Assembly (NCBI RefSeq): GCF_002551815.1
Contig: NZ_NVPR01000062.1
Span: 1-64,000 of the forward strand
Direction of reading: 5' to 3'
From: Bacillus sp. AFS098217
GTDB lineage: Bacteria; Bacillota; Bacilli; Bacillales; Bacillaceae_G
DNA length: 64,000 nucleotides
Part shown: one piece after another, positions 18,250 to 28,203 of the stretch
Layout of the letters: each line of letters begins with the position of its first letter
Position numbering within the stretch: position 1 is the stretch's first letter
Program-made: the position numbers and the translations under genes
The notes under the pieces: generated by a model
Seen by the model: the letters and a program-made list of their open reading frames with translations, nothing else
What the model was told of the DNA's origin: nothing
The model's database searches: none

Positions 18250-19182
18250 AAACTCCATTTTTTTCAGCATAATTGTAAATACTGTCTTCTCATATGGCGT
18301 ACTGGAAAGATGAATTTCTCCGCCTAAAGCTTCTACCAATCGTTTTGTAATCGTAAGCCCAAGGCCGCTTCCTTGATACAATCGGTTCCTCGAATCCTCT
18401 AGCGTATACATACGTTCAAATACTTTATCAATATGAGATTCATCAATTCCTTTCCCGCGGTCCCATACCTCAACATACACACACCTATCATCTTCTCTTA
18501 ATGTAATGCCAAGCGTTTTTCCGTCATATCCATACGCAATCGCATTGGATATTAAATTATTTAACACCCTACCTAATACTTCTGCATTTCCAAATGCATA
18601 TACATTTTTCTCAGGTATATCAATATGTACCTCAAACCCTTTCGTCGTTACTAAATCATAAAAGGATAAAATTTTCTCTCGGCACACTTCATTCATATTC
18701 ACCTTTGTCATTTCGATTGCTTTATCTCCAGATTCTAATTTCGCTAAATCAAAAAATTTATGAATGAGTTCCATTACTTCGAGTGTTTTCAAATGTACCT
18801 TTTCTAACAATGCTTGTTGGTCCTCTTTATTCATCGTTTTATCTGTATTTAACATTTCTGTATATCCAAGAATAACAGTGAGCGGTGTTTTTAAGTCATG
18901 TGAGATGTTAGAAAGCATCTTTCGCATTGAAATTTCAACCTTCGCATGATAAGCATTCGTTTTTTGTTTCGCATCTAATAAATGATTAATCGCTACTAAT
19001 AATTTCTGCAGTTCTTTATCATCTGTCACAACTAATAATTTCTCACCTGTTTGCTGTTTTACAATATCCTGTAACTTTTCATATGTATAGCGTACATTGG
19101 CACTCCTGCTTTTCTGTGTTCGATATTGAAAATAAATAATACCTAATAATATGAAGATAACGATCGTTAAAAGAGAGATCAT
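18247..19182 (-). CDS. Sensor histidine kinase
   Basis: A 311-residue kinase with one N-terminal membrane helix (LLTIVIFILLGIIYFQY) and almost no extracellular loop. The H-box is MLSNISHDLKTPLTV, the N-box NLISNAIAYG, with G boxes DRGKGI and GSGLGLTITKRL. Without a sensing loop, it probably receives its signal through the neighbouring ABC transporter, as proposed for bacitracin-type systems; this is inference. It is separated from the regulator gene by a single base. Layout resembles YcbM. Confidence 0.92.
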   Translation of the reverse strand: MISLLTIVIFILLGIIYFQYRTQKSRSANVRYTYEKLQDIVKQQTGEKLLVVTDDKELQKLLVAINHLLDAKQKTNAYHAKVEISMRKMLSNISHDLKTPLTVILGYTEMLNTDKTMNKEDQQALLEKVHLKTLEVMELIHKFFDLAKLESGDKAIEMTKVNMNEVCREKILSFYDLVTTKGFEVHIDIPEKNVYAFGNAEVLGRVLNNLISNAIAYGYDGKTLGITLREDDRCVYVEVWDRGKGIDESHIDKVFERMYTLEDSRNRLYQGSGLGLTITKRLVEALGGEIHLSSTPYEKTVFTIMLKKMEF

Positions 19183-19183
19183 A

Positions 19184-19876
19184 CTACATCACTTCCAACT
19201 TATAGCCAATGCCCCATAATGTTTTAATATATTCTGGATTAGAAGGATCATCTTCAATCTTTTCACGCAACCGTCTCATGTGAACATTAATCACGTTATC
19301 ATCTCCATAATATTCTTCATTCCAAATCAGGTTATAAATTTGAGCTTTTGTAAATACACGATTTTGATTCTTCACAAATAGTTTTAAAATCTCAAATTCT
19401 TTCAAAGTCAGTTTTAGCTGTTTTTCTTTTTTTTGCACAGTGAAATTGATCAGATCAATTTTCAAATTACCAATCTCAATCGTTTCTTCTTTCTGCTCCG
19501 TGGCTGAATACTTTGTAGATCTTCGAATACTTGCCTTTACCCGAGCTGCCAGTTCAATCATAGAGAATGGTTTACAGATGTAGTCATCTGCTCCGAGGCC
19601 TAAACCAATCGCCTTATCAACATCCGTATCTTTTGCGGACATCATTAAAATCGGCACAGCACTTTTTTCACGAATGATTCTCACAACTTCTAAACCATCT
19701 AATTTCGGCATCATGATATCAAGAATGATCAAATCAAATGAACCTTTTAAAAATTTCGTAACTCCTTCTTCTCCATCAGATGCGATTGTTATTTGAAAAC
19801 CCTCTTTTGTTAAATATGTCTCGACCATTTCTTGAATCGAAATGTCGTCTTCTACTAATAAAATATGGTGTGACAT
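19184..19876 (-). CDS. OmpR-family response regulator
   Basis: A 230-residue regulator with a receiver domain (acidic VEDD, phosphoacceptor in LIILDIMMPKLDG, MMSAKD, K in YICKPFS). The C-terminal winged helix contains NVINVHMRRLREKI. Start MSHHILLVEDD is preceded by AAAGGGGAT. It is first in the kinase/ABC cluster and likely regulates the ABC genes. A short palindrome (ACAATTTAATTGT, 19906-19918) lies about 30 nt upstream and is a possible autoregulatory site. Confidence 0.93.
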   Translation of the reverse strand: MSHHILLVEDDISIQEMVETYLTKEGFQITIASDGEEGVTKFLKGSFDLIILDIMMPKLDGLEVVRIIREKSAVPILMMSAKDTDVDKAIGLGLGADDYICKPFSMIELAARVKASIRRSTKYSATEQKEETIEIGNLKIDLINFTVQKKEKQLKLTLKEFEILKLFVKNQNRVFTKAQIYNLIWNEEYYGDDNVINVHMRRLREKIEDDPSNPEYIKTLWGIGYKLEVM

Positions 19877-20046
19877 GCTTCTATCCCCTTTTTTTACAAA
19901 CATTAACAATTTAATTGTAACTGAAGTCTATAAATGTGAAAAGAATTATATGAAAATTCAATCTGACTTCATTTCTTTTCACAACAATGTTATGATGGAA
20001 TTCACGACTATTGTTTATAATTAACCTAATATAAAGGAGTTTTACC

Positions 20047-20220
20047 ATGTCAGAAAATAAAAAAGTAAGCTTAGCTGATTTAATGCGCGAACAACTTGCG
20101 AAGAAAAAGCAAGGAAATGGAAACGGATCAAATGCTGCAAATCAAAGTCAAGCAACGAAGAAATTACAAAGCCAACAAACGAAAAAAACAAACAACCAAC
20201 GCAGACGTACAGGTGTGTAA
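20047..20220 (+). CDS. Small basic hypothetical protein
   Basis: A 57-codon gene with a strong ribosome site (AAAGGAG, 20034-20040) and a start at MSENKKVSLADLMREQLAKK. After a short helical N-terminus it is rich in Lys, Gln and Asn, ending RRRTGV, which suggests a disordered, possibly nucleic-acid-binding protein. Its stop codon directly abuts the ATG of ywbE, so the two are co-translated. No family recognised. Confidence 0.7.
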   Translation: MSENKKVSLADLMREQLAKKKQGNGNGSNAANQSQATKKLQSQQTKKTNNQRRRTGV

Positions 20221-20415
20221 ATGAACGGACAAAAACGTACTAACATTTCACCAGGTCTTGAAGTTGATATTGTGTTAAAGAAAGATCAACGTACTGGTAC
20301 ACTCACTCGAGGAATTGTAAAAGATATTTTGACAAACTCACCGGCTCATCCGCACGGCATTAAAGTACGATTGCAAGATGGACAGGTTGGCAGAGTGCAA
20401 CATATTGTGCAATAG
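20221..20415 (+). CDS. ywbE: YwbE family protein (DUF2196)
   Basis: A 64-residue protein matching the YwbE family: PGLEVDIVLKKDQRTGTLT, then GIVKDILTNSPAHPHGIKVR and LQDGQVGRVQ. The compact KOW/SH3-like pattern suggests RNA or protein binding; the function is not established. It follows the upstream small gene without a gap and has a strong terminator. The ywbD-like methyltransferase on the opposite strand is also its neighbour in B. subtilis. Confidence 0.88.
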   Translation: MNGQKRTNISPGLEVDIVLKKDQRTGTLTRGIVKDILTNSPAHPHGIKVRLQDGQVGRVQHIVQ

Positions 20416-20450
20416 AAAAAGGAGCTCAATTTCACATGAGCTCCTTTTTT
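20416..20450 (+). terminator. Terminator after ywbE
   Basis: GGAGCTCA and its complement around an 8-nt loop, flanked by A5 and T6. Confidence 0.9.
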
Positions 20451-20505
20451 TATGCTTTTTTTGTCCGTAAGTCGATATATTGGAAAAAACACTGATATAT
20501 TGTGC

Positions 20506-21705
20506 TTAACCTTTGATTTTTTCAATGAACACTACTTTTAAGTAGTTACCTTCTCTGAATTGATCAATTGTACGGAAATCTTCTGGCAGTGAATGTTCTT
20601 CTAATATTTTGTATTTGCCATTCATTTCTTTAAATGCTGTGTCGATAAAGCATTTAAATTTTTTCATATCGAATGTACTACAGTTTGTGGAAGCGACGAT
20701 GATACCATTGTTTTCTGTAATTGCGATTGTTTCTTTTAATAAGTTTTTGTAGTCTTTCGCCGCACTAAATGTATATTTTTTAGAACGTGCAAAGCTTGGT
20801 GGATCTAGTATAACCATGTCAAATTTCATTTGTTTCTTTGCTGCATATTTAAAGTAATGGAATACATCTTCCACAATAATATCTTGTGCTTCATAATCAA
20901 TTCCGTTTACACTAAATTGCTCAATTGTTTTACTTAAACTACGGTTAGCAAGGTCAACACTTGTTGTTTTTGTCGCTCCGCCAAGTGCTGCGAATACTGA
21001 GAAAGCACCTGTATAAGAGAACATATTTAACACTGTTTTTCCTTTCGCATATGTGTCACGAATTTGTTTTCGAACATTGCGCTGATCTAAAAATACACCA
21101 ACCATCGCCCCATCGTTTAAATAAACCGCAAAGTTTACACCGTTCTCTTTCACGATGATTGGGAACTCACCGCGTTCTCCTGTAACAAAGTCATCGTCTT
21201 CCATATACTTTCCTTTTGTATCAAAACGTTTCTTCTGATAGATTCCTTTGAAGTTTGCTACTTTTTGAAGAGCTCCAATAATTTCATTTTTAAAGGCATA
21301 AATCCCTTCGCTATACCAGCTTATTACATAATACCCATCATAATAATCAATGATTAAACCGCCAAGTCCATCGCCTTCACCGTTTACGACGCGGAATGCA
21401 GTCGTATCATTCGATTTATAAAAACCTTTTCTTTTATGTAGCGCCGATTTGATTTTTCTCTCAAAGAAAGATTGGTCAATGTGTTCCTGCTCTTTTCTCG
21501 TTAAAATCCAGCCGTATCCTTTATTTTGCTTTCCGTAATAGCCTTTCCCAAGAAATTGGTTCTTCTCATCAAGCAGTTTAATAATTGTACCTTCTTCACG
21601 CACATCATGTAAATTTTGAATTGCATCTTTTAAAATAAGCGGATAGCCACTTCTAATTTCTTTTATAAATTTTGGTTTTATCTTTACAGTTACTTCTGAT
21701 CGCAT
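20506..21705 (-). CDS. Class I SAM-dependent rRNA methyltransferase (RlmI/YwbD-like)
   Basis: A 399-residue protein with an N-terminal PUA-like RNA-binding domain (about residues 1-85). A Rossmann methyltransferase domain follows, with VFLDQRNVRKQI, the SAM-binding MFSYTGAFSVFAAL and the catalytic LDPPSFAR. This is the layout of RlmI, which methylates C5 of a cytosine in 23S rRNA; the target here is inferred. AAAGGAAG lies before the ATG. It is convergent with ywbE. Confidence 0.88.
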   Translation of the reverse strand: MRSEVTVKIKPKFIKEIRSGYPLILKDAIQNLHDVREEGTIIKLLDEKNQFLGKGYYGKQNKGYGWILTRKEQEHIDQSFFERKIKSALHKRKGFYKSNDTTAFRVVNGEGDGLGGLIIDYYDGYYVISWYSEGIYAFKNEIIGALQKVANFKGIYQKKRFDTKGKYMEDDDFVTGERGEFPIIVKENGVNFAVYLNDGAMVGVFLDQRNVRKQIRDTYAKGKTVLNMFSYTGAFSVFAALGGATKTTSVDLANRSLSKTIEQFSVNGIDYEAQDIIVEDVFHYFKYAAKKQMKFDMVILDPPSFARSKKYTFSAAKDYKNLLKETIAITENNGIIVASTNCSTFDMKKFKCFIDTAFKEMNGKYKILEEHSLPEDFRTIDQFREGNYLKVVFIEKIKG

Positions 21706-21739
21706 GTAATGTCTTCCTTTCCATCTGAATGCTTTCTAT

Positions 21740-21943
21740 CTATATAAATCCATTTAAATTTTTCAACATATAAGTTGCTGCTATGCAGAATAAAACATAA
21801 CCTGCACTTACATTCTCTCTTTGTTTTCACCCTTGCATGTGGCAGAAAAAGGCCCTGACCGCTTCTATGCATGGCCAGATGCTCTCGTCCACCTAAAAAA
21901 AGGAGTTTTTATGTCAGTTTTTCAACTTGTATTTATATAATAG
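21740..21943 (-). repeat. Dispersed ~200-bp repeat, copy E
   Basis: A full-length copy, CTATATAAATCC to ATTTATATAATAG, closest to copy D. It lies directly upstream of the rRNA methyltransferase gene. A chance reading frame across it (starting MHRSGQGLFLPHA) is not considered a gene. Confidence 0.85.
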
Positions 21944-21954
21944 GAAGCATTTAA

Positions 21955-21982
21955 AAAACGAGGCTTAAAAGTAGCCTCGTTT
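21955..21982 (-). terminator. Terminator between the repeat and rluF-like gene
   Basis: AAACGAGGC and its complement flank a short loop, with a T-run on the minus strand. It lies about 235 nt after the pseudouridine synthase gene. The DNA from 21983 to 22216 shows no convincing gene. Confidence 0.6.
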
Positions 21983-22216
21983 CACTATACCATATTATTG
22001 CTTTTCTAGTACAACCAGCTCATCATGGATGAATAATTGGCATTTCATTCATAAGGAAGGTATACTCCTCCTCAAACGTTATTGAACGACAGTATGATAT
22101 GATGTGAGTGAAACTGCATAGGTGTTATGCGTTTACATACAGATTACGTGCAAAAATTCATAAAGTACTAGCCTTCTTTCAATCAACAAGCCATTTCTCC
22201 ACAACAACTTCTTCCC

Positions 22217-22906
22217 TTATAGTTGTTCCAGTAGTTCTTGTAATTCTTGCTCTGTGACATTTCGCCACTCTCCAGCCTCTAATCCATCAAGTTTCATATT
22301 CACAATTCTTACGCGTTTTAGTTTCGTTACTGTGTATCCAAAAGCCCGGCTCATTCGGCGAATTTGCCTATTCATTCCTTGCGTTAAAATAATTCGAAAT
22401 GTAGAATGATCTACTCGCGTCACTTTACATGGCTTCGTCATTCCGTCTTTAATTTTCACGCCACGGGACATTCCGTCAATAAACCAATCTGTAAATGGCT
22501 TATCAACTGTTACAATATATTCTTTTTCGTGCTCATGATCCCCGTGTAAAATTTGATTAGCAATTGCTCCATCATTCGTTAATAAAATCAATCCTTCTGA
22601 TGCTTTATCTAAACGACCAACTGGAAAAATCCTCTCCGGATGATTGATATAATCGATGATGTTTCCTTCAATATGTTCTGCTGCAGTACAAGTAATACCA
22701 ACTGGCTTGTGAAAGGCAATATAGATTTTCTCCTTGTTCGCTTTTTTAATTTTTTTACCATCAATTGTTACAATATCTTTAGGTGTAACAATCGCACCAT
22801 GCATACAAACTTCGCCGTTAATTACCACGCGGCCCGCTTTAATGAGGCGGTCTGTTTCTCGCCTTGAGCAAGATAATGCTTCGCTTATAAATTGGTTAAT
22901 TTTCAT
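22217..22906 (-). CDS. Pseudouridine synthase, RluF/RsuA type
   Basis: A 229-residue protein with an N-terminal S4 RNA-binding domain (MKINQFISEALSCSRRETDR) and a catalytic domain with GRLDKASEGLILLTNDG, where the aspartate is catalytic. KEYIVTV and GMNRQIRRM are further family blocks. It most resembles RluF-type enzymes acting on 23S rRNA; the site is inferred. The ATG with AAAAGGAA upstream is used; a longer frame of 22 codons has no ribosome site. Confidence 0.9.
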   Translation of the reverse strand: MKINQFISEALSCSRRETDRLIKAGRVVINGEVCMHGAIVTPKDIVTIDGKKIKKANKEKIYIAFHKPVGITCTAAEHIEGNIIDYINHPERIFPVGRLDKASEGLILLTNDGAIANQILHGDHEHEKEYIVTVDKPFTDWFIDGMSRGVKIKDGMTKPCKVTRVDHSTFRIILTQGMNRQIRRMSRAFGYTVTKLKRVRIVNMKLDGLEAGEWRNVTEQELQELLEQL

Positions 22907-22990
22907 GTCGTATTCCTTTTTCCTATAGATTATCCGAAAAGAAAAAGCGTCAATCTCAGGCGGTATAATCATGCTGAGATTGACGCTCCT

Positions 22991-23083
22991 TTACTTCGCA
23001 AAAACCACTAAATAAATAACCCCAATCACCAAAAATATGCCGCAACAAGCTAACAATACTTTTGCAAGTTTGTCCATAAACAT
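22991..23083 (-). CDS. Small single-pass membrane protein
   Basis: A 30-codon frame starting MFMDKLAKVLLACC, with AAGGGG eight to nine nt before the ATG. Residues 7-27 form one strongly hydrophobic helix (VLLACCGIFLVIGVIYLVVF), and the protein ends AK. It lies 30 nt after mutS2 in the same direction. The good ribosome site and clean membrane helix support a real small gene, but no family is recognised. Confidence 0.5.
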   Translation of the reverse strand: MFMDKLAKVLLACCGIFLVIGVIYLVVFAK

Positions 23084-23113
23084 ACTGGTTTACCCCTTTT
23101 GTTTGGTTGTTTG

Positions 23114-25474
23114 CTATTTTAATTCGACAACTGTTACGCCGAGGCCTCCCTCGCCCATATCACCATAGCGGAAGTTTTTCACACCGCGATGTTTTTTCAA
23201 GTAATCTTGTACACCTTGACGAAGTGCTCCTGTTCCTTTTCCGTGAATGATAGATACACGCGGATAGTTGGCAAGCTGTGCATCGTCTAAATATTTTTCT
23301 ACACGCATCATTGCATTTTCAAAGCGTTCACCGCGAAGATCAAGTTCTAAGGAAACATGGTAGTCTCTTCCTTTAACAGTTGCAACTGCTTTTTTCTCTA
23401 CTGGTTGCGGTGTATTAATGTATTCCATATCAGATTCTTTCACTTTCATCTTCAGAATACCAATTTGAACATTCCACTCATTATCACTTACTTTTTTGAG
23501 AAGCTGTCCTTTTTGACCGAACGTTAATACTTTTACTTCATCGCCTGGTCGTAGCTGTTGTTTTGGCGCTGTGTTTTTCACTTTTACTTTTTGTTTTTTC
23601 ACAAGCTCTGGTGCTGCCCCTTCTAGGCGGCTTTTCGCTTCAATAAGCTCATGATCTTTCACGTTTGCAAGCTGAGCTTTACGCAATTGACGAAGTTCGT
23701 GAATGATACCTTCTGCTTCTTTCTTTGCAGCTTCGACTTTTTCTTCGCCTTCTTTTTGCGCTTTTAATAATCTTTCATCGCGCTCATCGTTAAATTCAAT
23801 AATTTGACGTTGTAATTCACGATGCAGTTTTTCAGATTGCTTACGATGTTCTTCTGCTTCATTCCATTCGCGCTCTGCATTTTTTTGACTTTCTTCTAGC
23901 TTCGCAATCATATTTTCGATTTTATTTGTATCCGTACTAATATGATTACGAGCACGATCTATTACACGTTCAGATAAACCAAGGCGTTTTGAAATTTCAA
24001 AGGCGTTACTGCGTCCTGGTACACCGATTAATAATTTATACGTTGGACTTAATGTATTCACATCAAACTCAACGCTCGCGTTAATGACTTGTTCACGATT
24101 GTAGCCATATGCTTTTAGTTCTGGATAATGCGTCGTTGCGACAACGCGCGCTCCACGGTTATATACTTCGTCTAAAATGGAAATCGCAAGCGCAGCCCCT
24201 TCTTGTGGGTCTGTTCCTGCACCTAATTCATCGAATAGCACTAAACTTTCAAAATCAGCTTTTCCTAAAATATCGACAATGTTCACCATATGAGAGGAGA
24301 ACGTACTTAAACTTTGCTCAATCGATTGCTCATCACCGATATCAGCGAAAATATTTTTAAATACACAAATCTCTGATTCGTCTTGTACAGGGATATGAAG
24401 ACCAGATTGCGCCATTAATACACAGATGCCGACTGTTTTTAATGTAACTGTCTTACCACCTGTATTCGGTCCTGTAATAACGATTGTTGTGAAGTCTTTC
24501 CCTAACATAATATCGTTTGGCACAATGACTTTTGGATCGATAAGCGGGTGACGCGCTTGTCGTAAATCCATATAGCGCTCATTATTTACAATCGGTTTCG
24601 TCGCTTTAATTCTCTTCGCATAAAATGCTTTCGCAAAAATAAAATCAAGATTTGCAATTACTTCAACATTTGCTAATACGATATCTGCTTCTAATGCTAC
24701 TTCTTCTGTTAACATCATTAAGATGCGTTCTACTTCTTGTTTTTCTTTCACACGTGCTTCTTGCAATGCGTTATTTAGTTCTACAATGACTTGCGGCTCG
24801 ATAAATAACGTTTGTCCAGATGCGGATTGGTCATGAACAATACCGCCATATACACCGCGGTATTCCTGCTTTACAGGAATTACATAGCGATCATTACGGA
24901 TTGTTACAATTGCATCTGATAGCATCTTCTGAGCACTTGAAGAGCGTGTCATATTTTCAAGTTTCTCACGAATACGGCTTTCTGCAGTGCGGATTTGGTT
25001 ACGAATACCACGCAGTTTATCACTTGCGCTATCGACTACTTCGCCGCCATCACCGATGCAGTTCGTAATTTTCTTTTCTAAATCATATAAAGACACAATT
25101 TGTGCGACATGCGTTTCTAAAATAGGTAGCTCTACGCCATTATCAACCATATCTTCAATAAATCGTTTCATTTGGCGGCTACCATACATTGTACTTGCAA
25201 CATCAAGAAGCTCATGTGGGCTTAGCATACTACCGATTTTCGCACGTTTTACATTTGGGCGAATATCAAAAATCCCGCCAAGTGGTGCTTGTCCTTTTAG
25301 GCGAATCACTTTCGCTGCTTCATCCGTTGTTTCTTGCATTTCTACAATTTCTTCAAAATTTGTACTTGGCACAAGCCCCTTCACCTTATCACGACCAAGT
25401 GAAGAAGCAGTATGTTCAAGTAATTGTTCTTTTACTTTATTATATTCTAATACACGCAACGTTCGTTCTAACAT
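23114..25474 (-). CDS. mutS2: Endonuclease MutS2
   Basis: A 786-residue MutS-like ATPase. It has Walker [15 protein letters not shown], the STFSSHM switch and Walker [14 protein letters not shown] coiled-coil region lies around residues 510-640, and a C-terminal Smr nuclease domain begins at [12 protein letters not shown] and contains [10 protein letters not shown]. In Bacillus the protein acts in recombination control and ribosome rescue at collisions rather than mismatch repair. It lies 20 nt after polX in the same order as B. subtilis zapA-cvpA-polX-mutS2. Confidence 0.97.
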   Translation of the reverse strand: MLERTLRVLEYNKVKEQLLEHTASSLGRDKVKGLVPSTNFEEIVEMQETTDEAAKVIRLKGQAPLGGIFDIRPNVKRAKIGSMLSPHELLDVASTMYGSRQMKRFIEDMVDNGVELPILETHVAQIVSLYDLEKKITNCIGDGGEVVDSASDKLRGIRNQIRTAESRIREKLENMTRSSSAQKMLSDAIVTIRNDRYVIPVKQEYRGVYGGIVHDQSASGQTLFIEPQVIVELNNALQEARVKEKQEVERILMMLTEEVALEADIVLANVEVIANLDFIFAKAFYAKRIKATKPIVNNERYMDLRQARHPLIDPKVIVPNDIMLGKDFTTIVITGPNTGGKTVTLKTVGICVLMAQSGLHIPVQDESEICVFKNIFADIGDEQSIEQSLSTFSSHMVNIVDILGKADFESLVLFDELGAGTDPQEGAALAISILDEVYNRGARVVATTHYPELKAYGYNREQVINASVEFDVNTLSPTYKLLIGVPGRSNAFEISKRLGLSERVIDRARNHISTDTNKIENMIAKLEESQKNAEREWNEAEEHRKQSEKLHRELQRQIIEFNDERDERLLKAQKEGEEKVEAAKKEAEGIIHELRQLRKAQLANVKDHELIEAKSRLEGAAPELVKKQKVKVKNTAPKQQLRPGDEVKVLTFGQKGQLLKKVSDNEWNVQIGILKMKVKESDMEYINTPQPVEKKAVATVKGRDYHVSLELDLRGERFENAMMRVEKYLDDAQLANYPRVSIIHGKGTGALRQGVQDYLKKHRGVKNFRYGDMGEGGLGVTVVELK

Positions 25475-25494
25475 AGTTGCACGTCCCCCTTGTA

Positions 25495-27213
25495 TTACTT
25501 ATTCCGTTTTATATAGTCTAATAAACGTTCAATATCCCATGTGTTAATCACAGTATCTTTTTGAATCCAGCCTTTACGTGCTGCCGCTACACCTGTTTCC
25601 ATATCTTCTAACATTTCCAGTGTATGAGCATCCGTATTTATTGCTACTTTTACGCCAGCATCTTGCGCTTGTTTTAGTAACTTTGCACTTAAATCTAAGC
25701 GGTTCGGATTCGCATTTAACTCTAAAACTGTATCTGTTTCTTTCGCGAGTTCAATCAGTAAATCTGTATCTACATCATACCCTTCGCGGCGTCCAAGTAG
25801 ACGGCCTGTTGGATGAGCAATCATTGTAACATGCTGATTTTCAATTGCTGTACGAAGGCGTTTCATAATCGTTTCACGGTCTTGTGAAAAGCTAGAGTGA
25901 ATTGCACCAATTACATAATCAAGCTCTGCTAATACCTCATCATCAAAATCTAGCGTTGCATCTGGCAAAATGTCCATTTCAATCCCGCGCAAAATTGTAA
26001 TATCCGGATATTTTTCATTAATGCGCTCAATCTCTTTTCCTTGTTCACGAAGACGCTCTTTCGTTAAACCGTTTGCTACTTTCAAATATTGTGAATGATC
26101 GGTAATTGCCATAAATTTATACCCACGCTCGCGGCATGCTTGTACCATTTCTTCAATCGAAAAAGCACCGTCGCTCCATGTTGTATGCATATGTAAATCA
26201 CCTTGTACATCAGAGAACTGAATTAAATTCGGATATTCTTTAATTAACTCAATCTCTTTTCCGTCTTCACGTACTTCTGGTGGGATAAATGGCAAACCAA
26301 AATGAGCAAAGAATGCTTCTTCTGTTTCAAACGTCTTCACTTTACCTGTTTCTAAGTTTTCCACACCATACTCACTAATTTTTTCACCTTTATCTTTTGC
26401 AATTTGGCGCATTCTTACGTTATGATCTTTTGAACCTGTGAAATGATGAAGCGTTGTAATAAATTCCTCAGGTTTTACAAGACGGAAGTCGATCGAAATA
26501 TCGTATTCATATTGCAGACGAACCGATACCTTTGTATCACCACTTGCAATGACTTCAATCATATTATCAAACTGCAGTAAATGTTCACGTACCGCTGCTG
26601 GCTCTGTCGTTGCAATGATGAAATCTAAATCTTTCACTGTTTCGCGAACACGGCGTAAACTACCCGCACGAGAGAATCGAACAATTCCCTGGATATTCGA
26701 CAATTTCTCTTCTATTTCCCCGGCAATAGGTAAGACCATTGCAATCGGTAAACGCTCTGGACGAGAGCCAACTTGAGCGATTGCTTCTAATATTTTCTCT
26801 TCCGTTTTTTTACCGAACCCTGCAAGTGCCTGTACTTTATTTTCTTCACAAACCTTTTGTAATGATTCCATATCAATCACGCCAAGCTCTTTGTACAGCT
26901 TTGCTACTTTTTTGCCGCCAAGCCCTGGTAATTTTAATAACGGTAATAGACTGCTTGGCACTTCTTTTTCAAGTTCTTGCAATACCCCTGATGTCGCCGA
27001 TTCAATATATTCTTGAATAACTGCCGCTGTTCCTTTTCCGATGCCTGGAATCTTTGTGAAATCTTCAATTTCAGAAAGACTGCGATCATCGCTTTCTAGT
27101 GCTGCTGCCGCTTTACGAAATGCGGATATTTTAAATGGATTTTCGCCCTTAAGCTCCATAAAAAGGCCGATTGTCTCCAGTAATTTAATCACTTGTTTTT
27201 TATTTACTTTCAT
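25495..27213 (-). CDS. polX: DNA polymerase/3'-5' exonuclease PolX
   Basis: A 572-residue family X DNA polymerase for base-excision repair. N-terminal helix-hairpin-helix motifs ([36 protein letters not shown]) precede the polymerase core with [16 protein letters not shown]. The C-terminal PHP nuclease domain starts at [11 protein letters not shown] and includes MAITDHSQY and [11 protein letters not shown]. Length fits the family. A GGCGGGGGC stretch precedes the ATG. Confidence 0.96.
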   Translation of the reverse strand: MKVNKKQVIKLLETIGLFMELKGENPFKISAFRKAAAALESDDRSLSEIEDFTKIPGIGKGTAAVIQEYIESATSGVLQELEKEVPSSLLPLLKLPGLGGKKVAKLYKELGVIDMESLQKVCEENKVQALAGFGKKTEEKILEAIAQVGSRPERLPIAMVLPIAGEIEEKLSNIQGIVRFSRAGSLRRVRETVKDLDFIIATTEPAAVREHLLQFDNMIEVIASGDTKVSVRLQYEYDISIDFRLVKPEEFITTLHHFTGSKDHNVRMRQIAKDKGEKISEYGVENLETGKVKTFETEEAFFAHFGLPFIPPEVREDGKEIELIKEYPNLIQFSDVQGDLHMHTTWSDGAFSIEEMVQACRERGYKFMAITDHSQYLKVANGLTKERLREQGKEIERINEKYPDITILRGIEMDILPDATLDFDDEVLAELDYVIGAIHSSFSQDRETIMKRLRTAIENQHVTMIAHPTGRLLGRREGYDVDTDLLIELAKETDTVLELNANPNRLDLSAKLLKQAQDAGVKVAINTDAHTLEMLEDMETGVAAARKGWIQKDTVINTWDIERLLDYIKRNK

Positions 27214-27237
27214 TCTTGCCCCCGCCTTTCTTTCATA

Positions 27238-27271
27238 GAAAAAAACTTCTCTTTCCGAAAAAAGAGAAGTT
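27238..27271 (-). terminator. Terminator after cvpA
   Basis: ACTTCTCTTT pairs with AAAGAGAAGT, followed on the minus strand by a T-run. It overlaps the cvpA stop, so polX-mutS2 may depend on read-through or its own promoter. Confidence 0.75.
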
Positions 27272-27809
27272 ATGCTCTGCTACCTGTCTGCCATAGTTCC
27301 TTCACCTTTTCAGAAAGAATCGGTGTATCATCTACAATTATTTTGCTAATTGATGATTTTTGTAATGGTGTTTGTACTTGTTCAATCGGAAGAATTGTTC
27401 CAATAATAATTAAGACAAACAAAATAATATACACCTCTAAAAAGCCAAGAATTGCTCCAGCAAACGCATTTACTTGCTTTAAAACCGGGATTTCTGCAAA
27501 CATATTCAGCAAATTACCAAGCAATGAAAGTGCGATTTTTGTAATAATAAATAATATAATAAACGCAATTGCTTGATAGAAAACAGACTCAATATTATTC
27601 GCATCAATCCATTCTGGAACAGATACATTCTTACTGAATGGATACGGAATAATTTTCGCAAGCGCTGGCGCTAAATCTTTACAGTACCAGTATGCAACAA
27701 GGTATGCGATAATAAAACTTGCTAGCTTTACAAGTTGCAAAATAAATCCTCTTCTTAAACCGAGGAAAAACCCCATAACAAGCAGTAAAATGATAATAAT
27801 ATCAACCAT
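27270..27809 (-). CDS. CvpA family membrane protein
   Basis: A 179-residue protein with four predicted membrane helices and the family start IIIILLLVMGFFLGLRRGFI. Enterobacterial CvpA is needed for colicin V production and envelope stability; the role in Bacillus (YshB) is not defined. It begins 1 nt after zapA ends. Confidence 0.9.
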   Translation of the reverse strand: MVDIIIILLLVMGFFLGLRRGFILQLVKLASFIIAYLVAYWYCKDLAPALAKIIPYPFSKNVSVPEWIDANNIESVFYQAIAFIILFIITKIALSLLGNLLNMFAEIPVLKQVNAFAGAILGFLEVYIILFVLIIIGTILPIEQVQTPLQKSSISKIIVDDTPILSEKVKELWQTGSRA

Positions 27810-27810
27810 G

Positions 27811-28080
27811 TTATTCCATTCCTTTGTGTGTCATACTTTCTTTCAATTTTTCATGTGCTTCTTTTAATTTTATGTAATCGTGTATGACGTTTACCGCCGT
27901 CAATACCGCTAGTCTACTCGTATCAAGCGAAGGATTCCTGGCATTGAGTTCGCGCATTTTATCATCCACAATCGCTGCTACCATGCGGATATGGCTTGTA
28001 CTTTCATCGCCAACAACTGAATATTGTTGACCATAGATTTCTACATTAATTCGACTTTTATTTCCCTTTTGTTGTGACAA
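27811..28080 (-). CDS. zapA: Cell division protein ZapA
   Basis: An 89-residue FtsZ-associated protein promoting Z-ring bundling. The ZapA core [18 protein letters not shown] and a C-terminal coiled coil ([19 protein letters not shown]) are present. The start is TTG (LSQQKGNK), with GGAGG eight nt upstream; a TTG five codons earlier would overlap that ribosome site. It is the first gene of zapA-cvpA and divergent from rnhC. Confidence 0.93.
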   Translation of the reverse strand: MSQQKGNKSRINVEIYGQQYSVVGDESTSHIRMVAAIVDDKMRELNARNPSLDTSRLAVLTAVNVIHDYIKLKEAHEKLKESMTHKGME

Positions 28081-28203
28081 CTCATCGGCCTCCAATCACG
28101 TACAGAATCCTAAAGTTTATCATACCATGAACCATCATAATATGGAAACAGAAAGAACAATCCGATATGATAAAAATAACTATATAAAAAAGGAGCGACC
28201 ATC

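Noticed and set aside
21690-21872. Reading frame starting MHRSGQGLFLPHA across repeat copy E
   Set aside because: It lies inside a dispersed repeat, has no ribosome site, and its downstream part is not shared by other copies.
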